A stretch of 64,000 nucleotides of DNA from Streptomyces sp. WZ-12 (GTDB lineage: Bacteria; Actinomycetota; Actinomycetes; Streptomycetales; Streptomycetaceae): positions 8,357,001 through 8,421,000 of the forward strand of contig NZ_CP118574.1 in assembly GCF_028898845.1 (NCBI RefSeq), read 5' to 3'. This document shows positions 9,299 through 17,310 of this stretch, one piece after another. Position 1 is the stretch's first letter; every line of letters starts with the position of its first letter. The notes beneath the pieces are model-generated. The model was not told the DNA's origin, ran no database searches, and worked only from the letters and a program-made list of their open reading frames with translations. The position numbers and the translations under genes were made by a program.

Positions 9299-9829
9299 TC
9301 AGGCGAGGGCGGCGGTGACGGGCTGTTCGGCGGTGGGCAGGCGTCGTGAGCGACGGGCGAGGGCGATCATGACTGCGGGAAAGAGCAGGTCGCAGACCAG
9401 GACCCCGCCGGTGTTGCCCGGGGCGTGGTCGCCGTTGGCGAACCACTGGTAGACGTGGCCGATCGCCGCGCCCCAGAGGAACATGCCGGCGCCGAGGCCG
9501 ACGGTGATGCGCTCGCGGGCCGTGGCCGAGGACGAGGCGGCGCGGAAGCCCATGACGGCGAGCCCGAGGTTGGCGAAGGCGATCTCGAACTCGAACGGGG
9601 TCCGGTCGAAGCCGATCGTGGTGGCCATCGCGTCCGGGATGGTGAGGAACGCGATCGTCAACCACAGGCTCCCGCAGCCGAGTGCGGCGGCGGCCCACCA
9701 CCGCTGCCAGGTTTCCAGTGCCGCCTGGCGGGAGGGGCTGTGCCGGGTGCGGATCAGCGCGCCTAAGGCCGCCACCAGCACCCAGGCCAGGGGGAAAGCG
9801 GACTGCGCGACGTACGGAATCTTGACCAT
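9299..9829 (-). CDS. Four-helix integral membrane protein (DUF6790-like)
   Basis: 176 residues with four hydrophobic segments: FPLAWVLVAALGALI, WWAAAALGCGSLWLTIAFLTIP, ITVGLGAGMFLWGAAIGHVYQWF, and VLVCDLLFPAVMIAL. GHVYQW and the block FEFEIAFANLGLAVMGF are typical of a family of small Streptomyces membrane proteins that I think is DUF6790. The ATG at 9829 is the first methionine before the first helix and lies six bases from a palindromic operator shared with the divergent MarR gene. Function unknown; being under a MarR-type repressor suggests a stress- or drug-response role. Confidence 0.7.
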   Translation of the reverse strand: MVKIPYVAQSAFPLAWVLVAALGALIRTRHSPSRQAALETWQRWWAAAALGCGSLWLTIAFLTIPDAMATTIGFDRTPFEFEIAFANLGLAVMGFRAASSSATARERITVGLGAGMFLWGAAIGHVYQWFANGDHAPGNTGGVLVCDLLFPAVMIALARRSRRLPTAEQPVTAALA

Positions 9830-9834
9830 GCCCA

Positions 9835-9872
9835 AGAGTCTTGCATGGTTAATATTAACCTCGCAAGACTCT
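9835..9872. promoter_or_regulatory. Nested palindromic operator between the membrane-protein and marR genes
   Basis: Two concentric dyads share one centre: the arms AGAGTCTTGC and GCAAGACTCT enclose the perfect 14-base palindrome GGTTAATATTAACC. The inner part is very AT-rich for this genome. The site covers both upstream regions, with TACGCT (9875-9880) following as a likely -10 for marR. Best read as the binding site of the MarR protein, repressing both directions. Confidence 0.75.
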
Positions 9873-9886
9873 GCTACGCTCGGATC

Positions 9887-10306
9887 ATGGACGACGGACT
9901 GGCCGACTTGCTGCATCGCGTGGTGTTCCTGCTCGGGGAGGCCGCGCGGCAACGCGGCGACGGCCCCGACGGTCTGAGTTACAGCCAGATGCGGTTGTTG
10001 GGAACGCTGGAGGACATTCAGCCGGTGACTCAGCACCAGCTGGCGCAGGCGCTGTCGGTGTCCGATCCGGCGATCAGTCGGGCGCTGCGCCCGTTGGAAG
10101 CGGCCGGGCTCGTGCAGGTCCGCCCCGATCCCGAGCACGGGCGGCGACGGCTGGTCGGCATCACCGACGCCGGCCGCACGGCCTTCCACGACAACGGGAA
10201 ACCGCTCTACGACGAGTTGCGCAACGCCCTGCTCGAAGCCGGCTTCCCGTACGAGCGATATCTGCGCGACACCGCCCTGCTGGCGCAACTTCTTGAGCCG
10301 TCCTGA
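9887..10306 (+). CDS. MarR-family transcriptional regulator
   Basis: 139 residues with the winged helix of MarR proteins: GLSYSQMRLLGTLED (helix 2), TQHQLAQALSVSDPAISRALRPLEAAGLVQVRPDPEHGRRRLVGITDAG (recognition helix and wing, with the usual D-x-R-x3-L/V in the wing). Acts as a dimer, usually repressing itself and a divergent partner, here the membrane protein at 9299. The ATG at 9887 lies seven bases after the TACGCT hexamer and has no ribosome site, which suggests a leaderless transcript. An in-frame start at 9845 would fall inside the palindrome and is unlikely. Confidence 0.88.
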   Translation: MDDGLADLLHRVVFLLGEAARQRGDGPDGLSYSQMRLLGTLEDIQPVTQHQLAQALSVSDPAISRALRPLEAAGLVQVRPDPEHGRRRLVGITDAGRTAFHDNGKPLYDELRNALLEAGFPYERYLRDTALLAQLLEPS

Positions 10307-10359
10307 ATCCGTAGCCGTCCCGAATCGGTGGTCGTCGTGGCCATGTGGCGCACCGTGAC

Positions 10360-10389
10360 TTGATAGGCAAGTGGCAACTTGCCTATGCT
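10360..10389 (+). promoter_or_regulatory. arsR promoter with operator placed between -35 and -10
   Basis: TTGATA (10360-10365) and TATGCT (10384-10389) with an 18-base spacer form a sigma-70-like promoter. An inverted repeat with 10-base arms, ATAGGCAAGT / ACTTGCCTAT (10363-10386), spans the spacer and overlaps both hexamers, so a bound ArsR dimer would block RNA polymerase. Confidence 0.7.
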
Positions 10390-10395
10390 GTGGTT

Positions 10396-10695
10396 GTGGC
10401 CGAAGACCTGTTCAAAGCGCTGGCCGATCCCACTCGCCGCGTCATCCTCGACGAACTCGCGTGCCGGTCCGGGCAGACCCTGTTCGAGATCTGCTCGCGA
10501 CTGACCATGAAGCATCAACTCAGCATCTCCCGCCAGGGAGTGTCTCAGCACCTCGCCGTGTTGGAGGCCGCGGGGTTGGTCGAGACGAGGCGGGAGGGGC
10601 GCTACAAGTTCCACGACCTGAACACGGCTCCGCTGCGGCAGATCGCCGAGCGATGGCCCCTACCCGACTCATCCGGACCGGAGAGCACCTCATGA
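10396..10695 (+). CDS. ArsR-family repressor
   Basis: 99 residues: VAEDLFKALADPTRRVILDELACRSGQTLFEICSRL..., then SISRQGVSQHLAVLEAAGLVETRREGRYKFHDLNTAPL, the ArsR winged helix with the 'S.HL..L..AGLV...R.G....y.l' signature. No CXC metal site in the recognition helix, so this is probably not a metal sensor; it matches the subgroup paired with VOC or SRPBCC genes. The GTG at 10396 lies just where transcription should start from the TATGCT box, so translation may be leaderless; the GTG at 10390 is an alternative. The stop overlaps the start of the next gene as ATGA, which makes a two-gene, co-translated unit. Confidence 0.85.
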   Translation: MAEDLFKALADPTRRVILDELACRSGQTLFEICSRLTMKHQLSISRQGVSQHLAVLEAAGLVETRREGRYKFHDLNTAPLRQIAERWPLPDSSGPESTS

Positions 10696-11084
10696 AGATC
10701 CATCTGACTCAAGTCTTCGTCGACGACCAGGCCAAGGCGCTGCACTTCTACACCGAGATCCTCGGCTTCGTGAAGAAGCACGACGTCCCGGTGGGCGAGA
10801 CGGACCGGTGGCTGACCGTCGTCTCGCCCGAGGCGCCCGACGGTGCCGAACTCCTCCTGGAGCCTCTTGGCCACCCGGCCGCCAGGACGTACCGCGACGC
10901 GCTCGTCGCGGACGGCATCCCGCTCGCCCAGTTCGCGGTCGACGACGTGCAGGCGGAGTACGAGCGCCTGCGCGGCCTCGGGGTCCGTTTCACTCAGGGG
11001 CCGCTGGAGATGGGCCCCGTCACCACCGCCGTCTTCGACGACACCTGCGGCAATCTGATCCAGATCGCCGCGCAGTCACGGTAG
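10692..11084 (+). CDS. VOC-superfamily (glyoxalase/bleomycin-resistance fold) protein
   Basis: 130 residues starting [31 protein letters not shown], the first beta-alpha-beta-beta-beta module, followed by a second one ([50 protein letters not shown]). The metal-site positions typical of the group appear as H7-like/E residues and the closing D-x-x-G-N motif. Members are dioxygenases, glyoxalases or drug-binding proteins; this small form beside an ArsR gene is common in Streptomyces and its substrate is unknown. Four-base overlap with the upstream repressor gene. Confidence 0.82.
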   Translation: MKIHLTQVFVDDQAKALHFYTEILGFVKKHDVPVGETDRWLTVVSPEAPDGAELLLEPLGHPAARTYRDALVADGIPLAQFAVDDVQAEYERLRGLGVRFTQGPLEMGPVTTAVFDDTCGNLIQIAAQSR

Positions 11085-11529
11085 TTGGCCGAGGGCCCGG
11101 CACGGACCGCGCAGGCGGCAATCAAAGCACCTCGACGTTCCCGCCGGCTCAGCTCCGCCCGTTGACCCGAGCGAAAGGGCCCAGCCGCCCTCGCCGTGGC
11201 CTCCGCCTCGTCGACGTCCGCGTCGACCGACGAGACCTCTCCTTACGGCGTCGTCATGTCCTCGACGCCACGGCGGCCGGAGCTGTCCGCAGTTGACTGC
11301 GCGCAGGCCCGTAGGAAACCGCGGCAGCCTCTTTTGTCGGTGCTCTCCGCACGGGCAACGGCGGCCCCGGGCTCGACACCGACCGGCGGGACCGGAGCAG
11401 ACCGGGCGACCGGCACGACGCGGCCGCCGACCGACACCACCGGCTCACCCCAAGAGGCCACAGGGTTCAGCGCGACACGGCCGGGGGAACATAGGTCGAG
11501 CACTGGACACTGAGCGTGAGGGAAATGGG
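11085..11529 (+). other. Intergenic region, no gene seen
   Basis: 445 bases before the cold-shock gene. Frames on both strands are low-complexity Ser/Thr/Pro or Arg-rich and have no ribosome site. It probably holds the cold-shock promoter and its long 5' leader, whose last 15 bases include the GAGGGAAATGGG ribosome-site region. Confidence 0.35.
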
Positions 11530-11739
11530 ATGGCCACAGGAACCGTGAAGTGGTTCAACGCGGACAAGGGATTTGGATTCATCTCCCAGGACGATGGCGG
11601 ACCAGACGTCTTCGTGCACTTCTCCGCGATTCAGTCGCACGGGTTCAAGTCCCTCATGGACAACGACAGAGTCGAATACGACCTGGTGCAAGGAGCGAAA
11701 GGGCCGCAGGCCGAGAACGTCGTAGTCCTCGAACAGTAG
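11530..11739 (+). CDS. Cold-shock protein (CspA type)
   Basis: 69 residues forming one complete cold-shock domain: [35 protein letters not shown], with RNP1 (KGFGFI) and RNP2 (VFVHF) intact, then a standard C-terminal half. Binds single-stranded RNA/DNA and melts RNA structure at low temperature or in stationary phase. The ATG at 11530 has a GAGGGAAA ribosome site; the open frame extends upstream to 11293 but only as non-coding sequence. Stands alone. Confidence 0.96.
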   Translation: MATGTVKWFNADKGFGFISQDDGGPDVFVHFSAIQSHGFKSLMDNDRVEYDLVQGAKGPQAENVVVLEQ

Positions 11740-12239
11740 CCACCCGCGACGCCCTGCACCGCGGACAGCAAGTCAACAACCCGGACGACGATGTCGGAGC
11801 CGGGACCGCCGGCCGGCCGCCTGACGACCCGGCCGGCGGTCGCACCGACCTCGCGGATCGCGACAGCGACTTCAAGCCAACGGGTACGTGACGGCAGCGA
11901 GCCCTTCGCCGATCGCGTCGGTCCGCTTCTCCTGGCCGTGGCCGCCCAGAACCGAGGACCTCACCGGAGCCAGACACCGACACGAAGAGAAGAAAAGGCC
12001 AACGGAGGAAGATCGTTGGCGATCGCGCGTGACGCAGATGTGCTCACGCCAGGCACGGGCTGGCTGCGCCCGACGGATGGTGTCGTATGAGGTTGGCCAC
12101 ACGAGGTTGGTTACACCAAGTCCTCGGACGACAGCTGACCGAATGTGCTTGGCCGACAGCCCACTTCTGGCGAAGGCTTGAAGACGGCGAGAATTCCGCG
12201 TGTTCGTGTCTGTGTACCGGGACCCACCAAGGGGGAGCT
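11740..12239 (+). other. Intergenic region, no gene seen
   Basis: Open frames here are shadows or run-ins to the hydrolase gene. A weak dyad, GCCAAC...GTTGGC (about 11997-12019), is the only structured element noticed. No terminator of the cold-shock gene could be picked out. Confidence 0.3.
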
Positions 12240-13367
12240 GTGGCAGGGAAGTTGCGCGCGAGAAGACTGACGGCTGTGTTGGGCGCGGTGACGGCGGCAG
12301 TGTTCGTGCTGCCGTCGTCGGCGTCCGCCCAGCCGGCCGGTGACCACGCCGCCGTGCGGGCGGCATTGGGTCAGTTCCAGGCGGCCGGGGGTCCCGGGGC
12401 CGGGATCCTCGCCGGCAACGGCACCGACTCCTGGACCTACTCCGTCGGTACGGCCGTCATCAACACGAACACGCCCATCCGGCCGGCCGATCACTACCGC
12501 ATCGGGAGCCAGACCAAGAGCTTCACCGCGGCGGTGGTGATGCAACTCGTCGACGAGGGCAAGGTCTCCCTCGACGCACCGATCGAGAAGTACCTGCCCG
12601 GAGTGGTCGACGGCAACGGCTACGACGGGAACACCATCACGGTGCGGCAACTGCTGCAGCACACCAGCGGAATCCCGACCAACACCACAACGGCCCCGGA
12701 GGCCAACCCGGACGGCACCTACACCCTGACCGCACTGGTACGGGACGGGCTCAAGCATTCCCCGGCCGCGGCGCCGGGCGCGGAGTGGCACTACTCCAAC
12801 ACCAATTACGAAATCCTCGGCCTGCTCATCGAGAAGGTCACCGGTTCGCCGGTGGCGCAGGTGATCACGAGCCGGATCATCCAGCCGCTCCATCTCACCC
12901 AGACCACGTTCCCCGCCGCAGGCAACCGCGCCGTGGCCGAACCGGCCGTGCACGGGTACAACGGCGTACGCATCGGCCCGTTCTTCTTCTGGACGGACGT
13001 ACTGACGGCATTCGAGCCGTCCGTCTACAGCACCGCGGGCGCGATCATCTCCACGGAACAGGACATCAGCACCTTCTACCAGGCGCTGATCGGCGGCAAG
13101 GTGGTGTCACCGGCGAGCCTGGCCGAGATGAAGAAGGCGCGGGACATCGCCCCCGGCCTCGGCTACGGACTCGGTCTGATCAAGCACCCGCTGCCCTGCG
13201 GCGGTGTGGCCTGGGGACACGACGGCGAGGTGACGGGCTACTACACGCAGACCATGGTCACCGAAGACGGCCGCCACGCCGCCGTGGTGACCAACGCGCT
13301 CACCCCTCTCAGCAACCCCGTCCAACCGTTGTACAAGCTCCTCGACACGGCGCTGTGCGAGAAGTGA
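12240..13367 (+). CDS. Secreted serine hydrolase (beta-lactamase / D-Ala-D-Ala carboxypeptidase class C family)
   Basis: 375 residues: signal peptide (RARRLTAVLGAVTAAVFVLPSSASA, cleavage near residue 30) and a class C beta-lactamase fold. Catalytic motifs are all visible: Ser90-x-x-Lys93 in IGSQTKSF, Tyr185-Ser-Asn in EWHYSNTNYE, and His-Asp-Gly (WGHDGEVTGY) in place of KTG. The HTSG and PG-x-x-WHYSN blocks match the Streptomyces R61-type DD-carboxypeptidase group, so cell-wall or esterase activity outside the cell is likely. The GTG at 12240 follows AAGGGGGAG and directly starts the signal peptide; the longer ORF from 12087 is not used. A terminator follows. Confidence 0.9.
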   Translation: MAGKLRARRLTAVLGAVTAAVFVLPSSASAQPAGDHAAVRAALGQFQAAGGPGAGILAGNGTDSWTYSVGTAVINTNTPIRPADHYRIGSQTKSFTAAVVMQLVDEGKVSLDAPIEKYLPGVVDGNGYDGNTITVRQLLQHTSGIPTNTTTAPEANPDGTYTLTALVRDGLKHSPAAAPGAEWHYSNTNYEILGLLIEKVTGSPVAQVITSRIIQPLHLTQTTFPAAGNRAVAEPAVHGYNGVRIGPFFFWTDVLTAFEPSVYSTAGAIISTEQDISTFYQALIGGKVVSPASLAEMKKARDIAPGLGYGLGLIKHPLPCGGVAWGHDGEVTGYYTQTMVTEDGRHAAVVTNALTPLSNPVQPLYKLLDTALCEK

Positions 13368-13411
13368 GCGCCGCTGCGCGCCTCACGGCGCGCTGAACCT
13401 GACATCCCAGA

Positions 13412-13441
13412 CCGGGGCCGTCTGCGGACAGGCGGCCCCGG
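13412..13441 (+). terminator. Hairpin after the serine hydrolase gene
   Basis: Nine-base arms CCGGGGCCG / CGGCCCCGG around a 12-base loop, 45 bases after the stop. No U-tract, as usual for GC-rich actinobacterial terminators. The facing gene ends at 13537, so the hairpin may serve both. Confidence 0.6.
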
Positions 13442-13536
13442 CCCGGCGGGGCGTTCAGTGCTGGTGGGAAATGACGTCCAAGGTGCCGCCGGGCCCGTCG
13501 AGTCGTCATTCAAGGGGTTCTGCCCTCAGTTGCTTC

Positions 13537-14304
13537 CTACTCGGCCGAGCCGGTAGCCGGGGGCACGGGCATCTCCAGAACGAAGAACAGGAAGCACATT
13601 TTGGTCGAGAGGCCGTGGAAGTCGTCGGGGTACAGCTCGCGGCCGGCCGGATCGGGCCGGGGCTCGCTGATGACGGCCAGGCGGAAGCCGGCCGCGGTGA
13701 AGGCGTCGGTCATCGCGTGCAGTGGCCTGCGCCAGAAGGTCATCGGGGCGGACCGTCCCACCAGGGTGGCCCAGTCGTCGGTGTAGCTGGTGGTCGCGGA
13801 ATAGTCGGGCCGAGGGTCCTGGATCGCGTAGTCCACGAAGGGGTGTTGCACCGACGCGATCAGTCGGCCGCCGGGCCTGAGCACCCTCCGCATCTCGGCC
13901 AGCGTCGGCCCCCAGTCTTCCAGGTAGTGCAGCACCAGCGACGCGAGGACAGCGTCGAACGCACCGTTGGCGAACGGCAGCGGGTCGCTCAGGTCGGCCA
14001 CGTGCAGGGCCGCGTCGGCCCCCAGCCGCCGCCGCGCCAGCTCCACCATCCCGGCGCTGGAGTCGATGCCGGTGACGAGGGCACCCCGATCGCGTAACGC
14101 GGCGAGCAGGGGGCCGGAGCCGCAGCCGGCGTCGAGGATCCGGCGGCCGGCCACGTCCCCGGCGAGGGACAGCATCGCGGGCCGCTCGTAATAGGCGTTC
14201 AGGAGGCTGGTCTCGTTCAGGGCCGAGTACGCCTCGGCGAAACTGTCATAGTCGTTAACCTGGGCCGGAGGTGCGGGCTGGGCATGGCTTTCGGCGTTGG
14301 GCAT
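13537..14304 (-). CDS. Class I SAM-dependent methyltransferase
   Basis: 255 residues. Motif I is RRILDAGCGSGPLLAALRDRGA, with the acidic end of strand 2 in VTGIDSSAGMVELAR; motif II is FDAVLASLVLHYLEDW and motif III LRPGGRLIASVQHPF: a Methyltransf_11/25 domain near residues 50-150. The C-terminal part (FVDYAIQ..., WRRPLHAMTDAFTAAGFRLAVISEPRPDP) is the usual cap of the UbiE/TAM-like group. Small-molecule methylation is likely but the substrate is unknown; no biosynthetic gene adjoins it. Starts at the ATG 14304; the gene is alone. Confidence 0.85.
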   Translation of the reverse strand: MPNAESHAQPAPPAQVNDYDSFAEAYSALNETSLLNAYYERPAMLSLAGDVAGRRILDAGCGSGPLLAALRDRGALVTGIDSSAGMVELARRRLGADAALHVADLSDPLPFANGAFDAVLASLVLHYLEDWGPTLAEMRRVLRPGGRLIASVQHPFVDYAIQDPRPDYSATTSYTDDWATLVGRSAPMTFWRRPLHAMTDAFTAAGFRLAVISEPRPDPAGRELYPDDFHGLSTKMCFLFFVLEMPVPPATGSAE

Positions 14305-14476
14305 GTTGCGGCCTCCGTCGTGTCATCACGGCCTGTCGCACGGACGTCGTCCCGGTGAGCGACGTCGATTCGGTACGCCCCGGTTCCGGCGCCGTCGTCC
14401 GGGAACTCGCCGACGAAAGCGCCAGCGCTTCGAGGTGGGCCGTTGGGGACCGTCAGCCTGCACACCGGTCGAGGGA

Positions 14477-14493
14477 AGGCTCACCGTGAGCCT
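14477..14493 (-). terminator. Possible small hairpin at the end of the TetR-like gene
   Basis: A 17-base palindrome AGGCTCAC-C-GTGAGCCT overlaps the stop codon of the TetR-like frame. The stem is short (seven pairs with a three-base loop), so this is a weak call. Confidence 0.3.
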
Positions 14494-15240
14494 CCGTCCA
14501 GGGAGGGGGCGGGTGTGGCGCAGTGGGACACGGTGGTGGCCCAGGCCGGTGATTCCAGGCACAGGGTGGGTTGATCGACCCCGGCGTCGTCGCGGACGGC
14601 TGCGCCGTGCCTGGCCAGTTCGGGTGCGATGGCCGCCCAGCGCTCGCGTAACGAGGTGCCGGCGGCCGGGAGTTCCCACGCGCGCTCGGTGACCAGCACG
14701 CCCATCGCGTTCAGCTGCGGCCCGATCGCGTCGATGGCCGGGCGGATCGACATGACCCTGGTGCGGGTGTCGAACTCGGCGAACTGGCCCTGCTCCTGGC
14801 CGTGTTGCAGGTTGTCCAGCAGCGGGGCGAGGCTGTCGCCGTAGACCGACGCGTGGAGTGGCAGAAGCCGGGAGCGGCGGTCCTCGTCGGTGAAGTTCAT
14901 CGCGTTCGCCACCAGCCCCTTGACCCGCTCGCGGTGACTTCCGACGTATGCGACATTGGCCTGGATGTACGCCCACAACTCATCGGCAGGCATGGGCACT
15001 TGGCGCGCTCGCGCGGTCATGAACTCCGTCCCTTGCTTCGTGATCACGGCGAGGACCTCATGGACCAACGCATCACGCGTGGCGAAGTGGTAGATGACCG
15101 CCTGCTTGGTGATCCCCGCCCGCCGCGCGATCCCAGTCAGCGACGCATGCGTGCCACGTCTCGGTCTACCGGCACAGCGGAGGCCGCATCGGGAGCAGCC
15201 GAATCCCTCGTCGGGACGGTACTGCTGCCGGGGCGTGTGC
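14481..15240 (-). pseudogene. TetR-family regulator with a frameshifted N-terminus
   Basis: From THASLTGIARRAGITKQAVIYHFATRDALVHEVLAVI onward the frame is a normal TetR: recognition helix, then a roughly 150-residue ligand-binding domain. Upstream in the same frame the sequence is Cys/Arg-rich and unlike helix 1. The missing helix 1 appears in the +1 frame as TRDSAAPDAASAVPVDRD (minus strand, about 15150-15215), running into a stop just where the in-frame GTHAS begins. No start codon precedes it in that frame. An ORF to 15350 (MARQKGLG...) stays open and could still make a protein with an altered N-terminus, but a working DNA-binding domain is doubtful. Alternatively a sequencing error. Confidence 0.55.
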
Positions 15241-15463
15241 CCTTCCGAGGCCCGAGAGAGGTTCACGAGCGTCCTGCCGGAGTTCAGTTGGACCGAAGAG
15301 TCGCACGCGACGTCCCTACACCGCGCGCCTAGCCCCTTCTGCCGGGCCAATCTTGTCTAATGTTCCGATACGTCAGCATTATTCCGAAATGCACCTATCG
15401 GTGTCATTTTGGCGGCATCACTTGGCTCGCTCGCTTTGCATATCGAGAAGGGTTACGAGCTCC

Positions 15464-16318
15464 ATGAAGTCCTCCCGCATCTCCCCCGCCTCACACACCT
15501 CCCTGCGCGCCATCTGCACCGCCGCCGCGCTCGCCGCGGCCATGGCCGTACCGACCACGGCGTTCGCCGCGGGCACACCGGGGCAGCAGGGTCGGCCCGC
15601 GCCCGCCGGCACCGCGCACACCACACCCCAGGCGCCGGCCAAGAACAGGGTCAGGGCCGTCGGCATCGGCGGCGGCATGGAGGCCGTGATCCACAACGGG
15701 GTCTGCGACCTCCAGGCGGTCGGCAGCGGCAAGCCGTTCATGACCCTGAAGAAGGGTCAGAGCTACACCAAGGGCATCCGCGTCCACTTCGACGGCACCC
15801 ATGTCAATGCCAAGGCGCAGGGCGCAAGCCGCCATGGCAGGGTCAAGCCGGAGCCGGCCCGTACGGTCACCCTGGCCAACGGCGCACGGGCCATCGTGCA
15901 GAAGGTCAACGGCAGTTACACGGCGAAGATCCAGGTCAAGAACAAGCAGATCGCCACCCTCAGCTCGACCCGTCGGTCCGTCACGCACGAGGGCGTGCGC
16001 TACACGGTGAACCCCACGTACGGGAAGGTGACGGTCCAGCGCCTGACGAAGCGTCAGCAAATCCGCGGGACGCAGCGCCGCGTGATCCACCTGAAGGCGC
16101 AGTCGAAGCGCCTGCCGCAGCGTCACGTGCAGGCGCCGGTGACGAGCTACGCTCAGCCCCCGGTGGCAGGTCAGGCACAGGCGCCGCTGACGGGCCAGGC
16201 ACAGGCGCCGGTCTACGGCGGCTGGCCAGGCCACCGGACGAACCACCCCGCGGGTGGGGCACAGGCAGGCGCCGTTGCCATGTCATTCTCGGCCGCGGGT
16301 GCCGGCGCGGTCCGCTGA
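15464..16318 (+). CDS. Secreted protein with Gln-Ala-Pro repeats
   Basis: 284 residues: a signal peptide (SLRAICTAAALAAAMAVPTTAFA), a central region rich in Lys, Arg and Gly (AVIHNGVCDLQAVGSGKPFMTLKKG; then ANGARAIVQKVNGSYTAKIQVKN, which looks beta-stranded), and a tail with repeated Q-A-P-V/L-x-x-x-A-Q units. The net charge is strongly positive, so cell-wall or polyphosphate/DNA binding is possible, but this is inference. The ATG at 15464 begins the signal peptide; the ORF is open upstream to 15353. Not recognised as any named family. Confidence 0.65.
   Translation: MKSSRISPASHTSLRAICTAAALAAAMAVPTTAFAAGTPGQQGRPAPAGTAHTTPQAPAKNRVRAVGIGGGMEAVIHNGVCDLQAVGSGKPFMTLKKGQSYTKGIRVHFDGTHVNAKAQGASRHGRVKPEPARTVTLANGARAIVQKVNGSYTAKIQVKNKQIATLSSTRRSVTHEGVRYTVNPTYGKVTVQRLTKRQQIRGTQRRVIHLKAQSKRLPQRHVQAPVTSYAQPPVAGQAQAPLTGQAQAPVYGGWPGHRTNHPAGGAQAGAVAMSFSAAGAGAVR
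16126..16217 (+). repeat. Degenerate in-gene repeats encoding QAP-type units
   Basis: The nucleotides CAGGCGCC(G/C)(G/C)TG recur three times within 92 bases, coding for QAPVTSYAQPPVAGQ, AQAPLTGQ and AQAPVYGG. The unit length varies (about 24-40 bases), which suggests slippage-driven expansion in the tail of the secreted protein. Confidence 0.6.
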
Positions 16319-16541
16319 GAGAACGGTCCCGGATGACCAGCACGGCGCCGAACCGCTGTTGTGGGCCCTGGGACGGGATCGTGGCTTCGTCGCCTCCGTC
16401 ATCTCCGCGCTGGGGACGTTGTCGTCCGCTGTGCCGCTGGTCATGACTCAAGGCACCAGGCGGCTCGACAACGCTGGCCTCGCCATCCGCCACGGGCGGC
16501 CCCGGACAGGCGGGAAGACAACCGGCACTCAACACGCCAGT

Positions 16542-16573
16542 AGGAAAGGCCCGGTGAACACCGGGCCTTTCCT
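16542..16573. terminator. Strong hairpin next to the tRNA-like relic
   Basis: Fifteen-base arms (AGGAAAGGCCCGGTG / CACCGGGCCTTTCCT) with a two-base centre, i.e. a 14-pair stem with a four-base loop. It has the same position relative to the tRNA-like sequence as the hairpins after the two intact fMet tRNAs and may stop transcripts from both sides. Confidence 0.75.
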
Positions 16574-16579
16574 GCTGAG

Positions 16580-16653
16580 TAGCGGGGGCAGGACGTGAAC
16601 CGGCGACCTCTGGGTTGTGAGCCCGGCGAGCTACCGAGCTGTTCCACCCCGCG
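16580..16653 (-). pseudogene. tRNA-fMet-like relic with anticodon CAC
   Basis: Same 74-base length and near-identical to the initiator tRNA genes at 28444 and 43588: acceptor stem CGCGGGG / CCCCGCT with the C1:U72 mismatch, and the three consecutive G:C pairs (GGG/CCC) of the anticodon stem are kept. Changes: the anticodon loop reads CTCACAA (anticodon CAC instead of CAU), the anticodon stem has a C:A mismatch, the T stem has a C:U mismatch, and the T loop is TTCACGT, losing conserved A58. These argue for a decayed copy, though the acceptor end is perfect and a terminator hairpin follows. Confidence 0.6.
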
Positions 16654-16983
16654 ACCCGGGGAACAGTACGACGCCGATGCGGATCGGCCGAAGCGGCTTC
16701 CGCTCACGCCGAAGGGCCTTCCCGCCGTGCTGCGCAAGGCGCTTGGCTACGTCATCCAGGCGTGCGTCGAGATCGGTCAAGTGCCTTCTCCGGTCCGAGC
16801 CGAGGGAGTTGAGTGGGATGCTGACCAGGCCCAGCCGTCCCCCCGGTGGCCCAGCGCAGTGTTGCCTGGTTCATGATGCTGTGCCGGGCCACGACGTCGA
16901 AGGTCGCGTCCAGGCCAAGCCCCGAACGGCCCACAGGCGGGCGCCGTGTGGTGACTTGGCTGCTGCCAACTCGTTGGCAAACC
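16654..16983 (+). other. Intergenic region with a short dyad
   Basis: No gene seen. A dyad TGCCAA-CTCG-TTGGCA (16964-16979) sits four bases before the next start codon, where it could act as an operator or hide the ribosome site. Confidence 0.35.
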
Positions 16984-17175
16984 ATGACGAACACACATCG
17001 AACGCTCGCCGGTCTCGCTCTCGCGACGCTGCTTCTCGGCCCCATGTCGGCACAGGCCGTGGCAGATCCACAGGACGACACCCCCCTTCAGCCCCACCTC
17101 ATGGTGCCGCTGAGCGGCCTCCTCACGGACCGTGGCGTCCCGGTCAATTGGAGCATCCTCGGGACCGGCCTCTGA
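16984..17175 (+). CDS. Small secreted protein, unknown
   Basis: 63 residues: signal peptide MTNTHRTLAGLALATLLLGPMSAQAVA, then a mature peptide of about 36 residues (DPQDDTPLQPHLMVPLSGLLTDRGVPVNWSILGTGL) with no cysteine. Small secreted peptides of this kind occur in Streptomyces, but I do not recognise the family. No clear ribosome site precedes the ATG; the dyad at 16964-16979 lies there instead. The clear signal peptide is the main support. Confidence 0.5.
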   Translation: MTNTHRTLAGLALATLLLGPMSAQAVADPQDDTPLQPHLMVPLSGLLTDRGVPVNWSILGTGL

Positions 17176-17310
17176 CCCAGTGGTGGACTTGACCTGGTCA
17201 GAGGTCGGTGTCGCGGGCGAGGCCGTCGGGTATCGGGACGCGGTCAGCCGCGTCATCGCGCGCGATAAACCCGGCGACGTCGGCGATCATCCCCGGGATA
17301 CTGGTCGCCC

